A stretch of DNA of 5,080 bases from Coriobacteriaceae bacterium (GTDB lineage: Bacteria; Actinomycetota; Coriobacteriia; Coriobacteriales; UMGS124): the NCBI GenBank assembly GCA_019420325.1, contig JAHZHK010000165.1:1-5080 (forward strand), in the 5' to 3' direction. Below the pieces are notes generated by a model that did no database searches, was not told the DNA's origin, and was given only the letters and a program-made list of their open reading frames with translations. Each line of letters starts with the position of its first letter. Position 1 is the first letter of the stretch. Shown here one piece after another: positions 4,395 to 5,080 of the stretch. A program made the position numbers and the translations under genes.

Positions 4395-5080
4395 TTACTC
4401 CACCTGGCCCATCGTCCATGCTGTGGAAGTGCCGAAGTACTCGTCGAAAGCGTTGCGGTCATACGTCTCGGTCGCAAGCTCATTGGCACTGGACATGACA
4501 AAATCGCTGGTATAGTCGCCATCGACTGTAACGGTGACGCTTGAGGTGCCTTGGACGACGGTTTGCCCGCCCGCGACGATGGTCACCGTGTTGCCATCGG
4601 TGTCGACGATGCTACCGCCCATGGCAACGCCGAGCGCGCTCAGGTGTGCATCAGAGGTAACGGTCCAGGTAGAAGAGCCGTCCACATTTACGCTCAGCGG
4701 GGCAGAACTGGTGGCGCCGTTGACGCTGCCCTCGATACTCGCCGATCCGCTCCAGATGCTTCCATTGAGAAGATGCAGGCTGAGCGTAGAAGTCGTGTCA
4801 GCGTACACATCGCCTGCGAGCTGCTGGTTTGTGGCCGTGAAATTCACCTGGGCGCCGTTGCTGCCCGGCGTGCCCCAGTTGTTGGCGTCGTCGCCGGCCA
4901 CATAGGCAAGCTTGCTGGATGCAGAATCGAAGTCAAGAACGGTGTTGGACGGCACGACGTTTGCTGTGGTGTTGGTGAAGTAAAACATGGTGCCCGAGGT
5001 AATGGCGGCCTTGAGCGTGGAAGATGCCGCCTGAAAGCTCGCGGCATCGCCCGTGGTGGCCTCGGCGTCGCCCGAGGTGG
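4395..5080 (-). CDS. C-terminal part of a secreted beta-solenoid (adhesin-like) protein, start outside window
   Basis: The frame is open from the right edge, so the N-terminus is missing. About 227 residues are visible and the Met at 4988 is internal. The sequence is rich in Thr, Ser, Gly, Ala, Val, Asn and Asp, with almost no Cys, Lys or Arg. It consists of short alternating strands with polar turns, such as LSLHLLNGSIWSG, LSVNVDGSSTWTVTSD, VTIVAGG and VTVTVDGDY. This is the pattern of right-handed beta-helix or adhesin-like surface proteins that are common in gut Coriobacteriia and Firmicutes. Export is therefore likely, although the signal peptide would lie outside the window. The C-terminus (ending TAWTMGQVE) has no LPxTG motif, membrane helix or basic tail, so attachment, if any, must be at the other end. 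It runs in the same direction as nrfA, 297 bases upstream of it, with no evident functional link. Ligand unknown. Confidence 0.75.
   Translation of the reverse strand, partial: TSGDAEATTGDAASFQAASSTLKAAITSGTMFYFTNTTANVVPSNTVLDFDSASSKLAYVAGDDANNWGTPGSNGAQVNFTATNQQLAGDVYADTTSTLSLHLLNGSIWSGSASIEGSVNGATSSAPLSVNVDGSSTWTVTSDAHLSALGVAMGGSIVDTDGNTVTIVAGGQTVVQGTSSVTVTVDGDYTSDFVMSSANELATETYDRNAFDEYFGTSTAWTMGQVE

Overview
The window most likely comes from an anaerobic, respiring, high-GC actinobacterium of the Eggerthellaceae type (class Coriobacteriia). This is an inference from three things: a pentaheme NrfA-type nitrite reductase of the CXXCK class, a TIM-barrel protein paired with a MarR regulator, and a secreted beta-solenoid protein typical of gut Coriobacteriia and Firmicutes. 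No rRNA or tRNA is present to confirm it.

Layout. Positions 1-741 hold no credible gene. The first ~480 bases are extremely GC-rich and dense in palindromes, and the last ~120 bases look like the control region of the next gene. Positions 742-2159 (+) are a two-gene operon: a MarR-family repressor overlapping, by ATGA, a TIM-barrel protein of unknown substrate. Positions 2160-2618 separate convergent genes and contain what looks like a 322-bp decayed IS3-type element (2242-2563), whose two ends are each a long hairpin. The right-end hairpin is well placed to terminate nrfA. Positions 2619-4097 (-) encode NrfA, an exported 492-residue ammonia-forming cytochrome c nitrite reductase. Positions 4098-4394 hold its promoter and leader. 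Positions 4395-5080 (-) are the C-terminal part of a beta-solenoid surface or secreted protein whose start lies beyond the window.

How the parts work together. The MarR protein probably controls its own operon through palindromes at 623-636 and 672-708. NrfA would reduce nitrite to ammonium outside the membrane, but its usual quinol-oxidising partner NrfH is not next to it, so electrons must come from a protein encoded elsewhere. The most interesting biology is in NrfA. All five heme-binding motifs and the catalytic Arg/Tyr/His are present. However, the calcium-site residues are replaced (including an Arg next to the active-site His), and the position of one distal heme His, probably that of heme 5, is a Met. 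A 16-bp palindrome sits about 42 bases upstream of the predicted nrfA transcription start, the place expected for a CRP/FNR-type activator.
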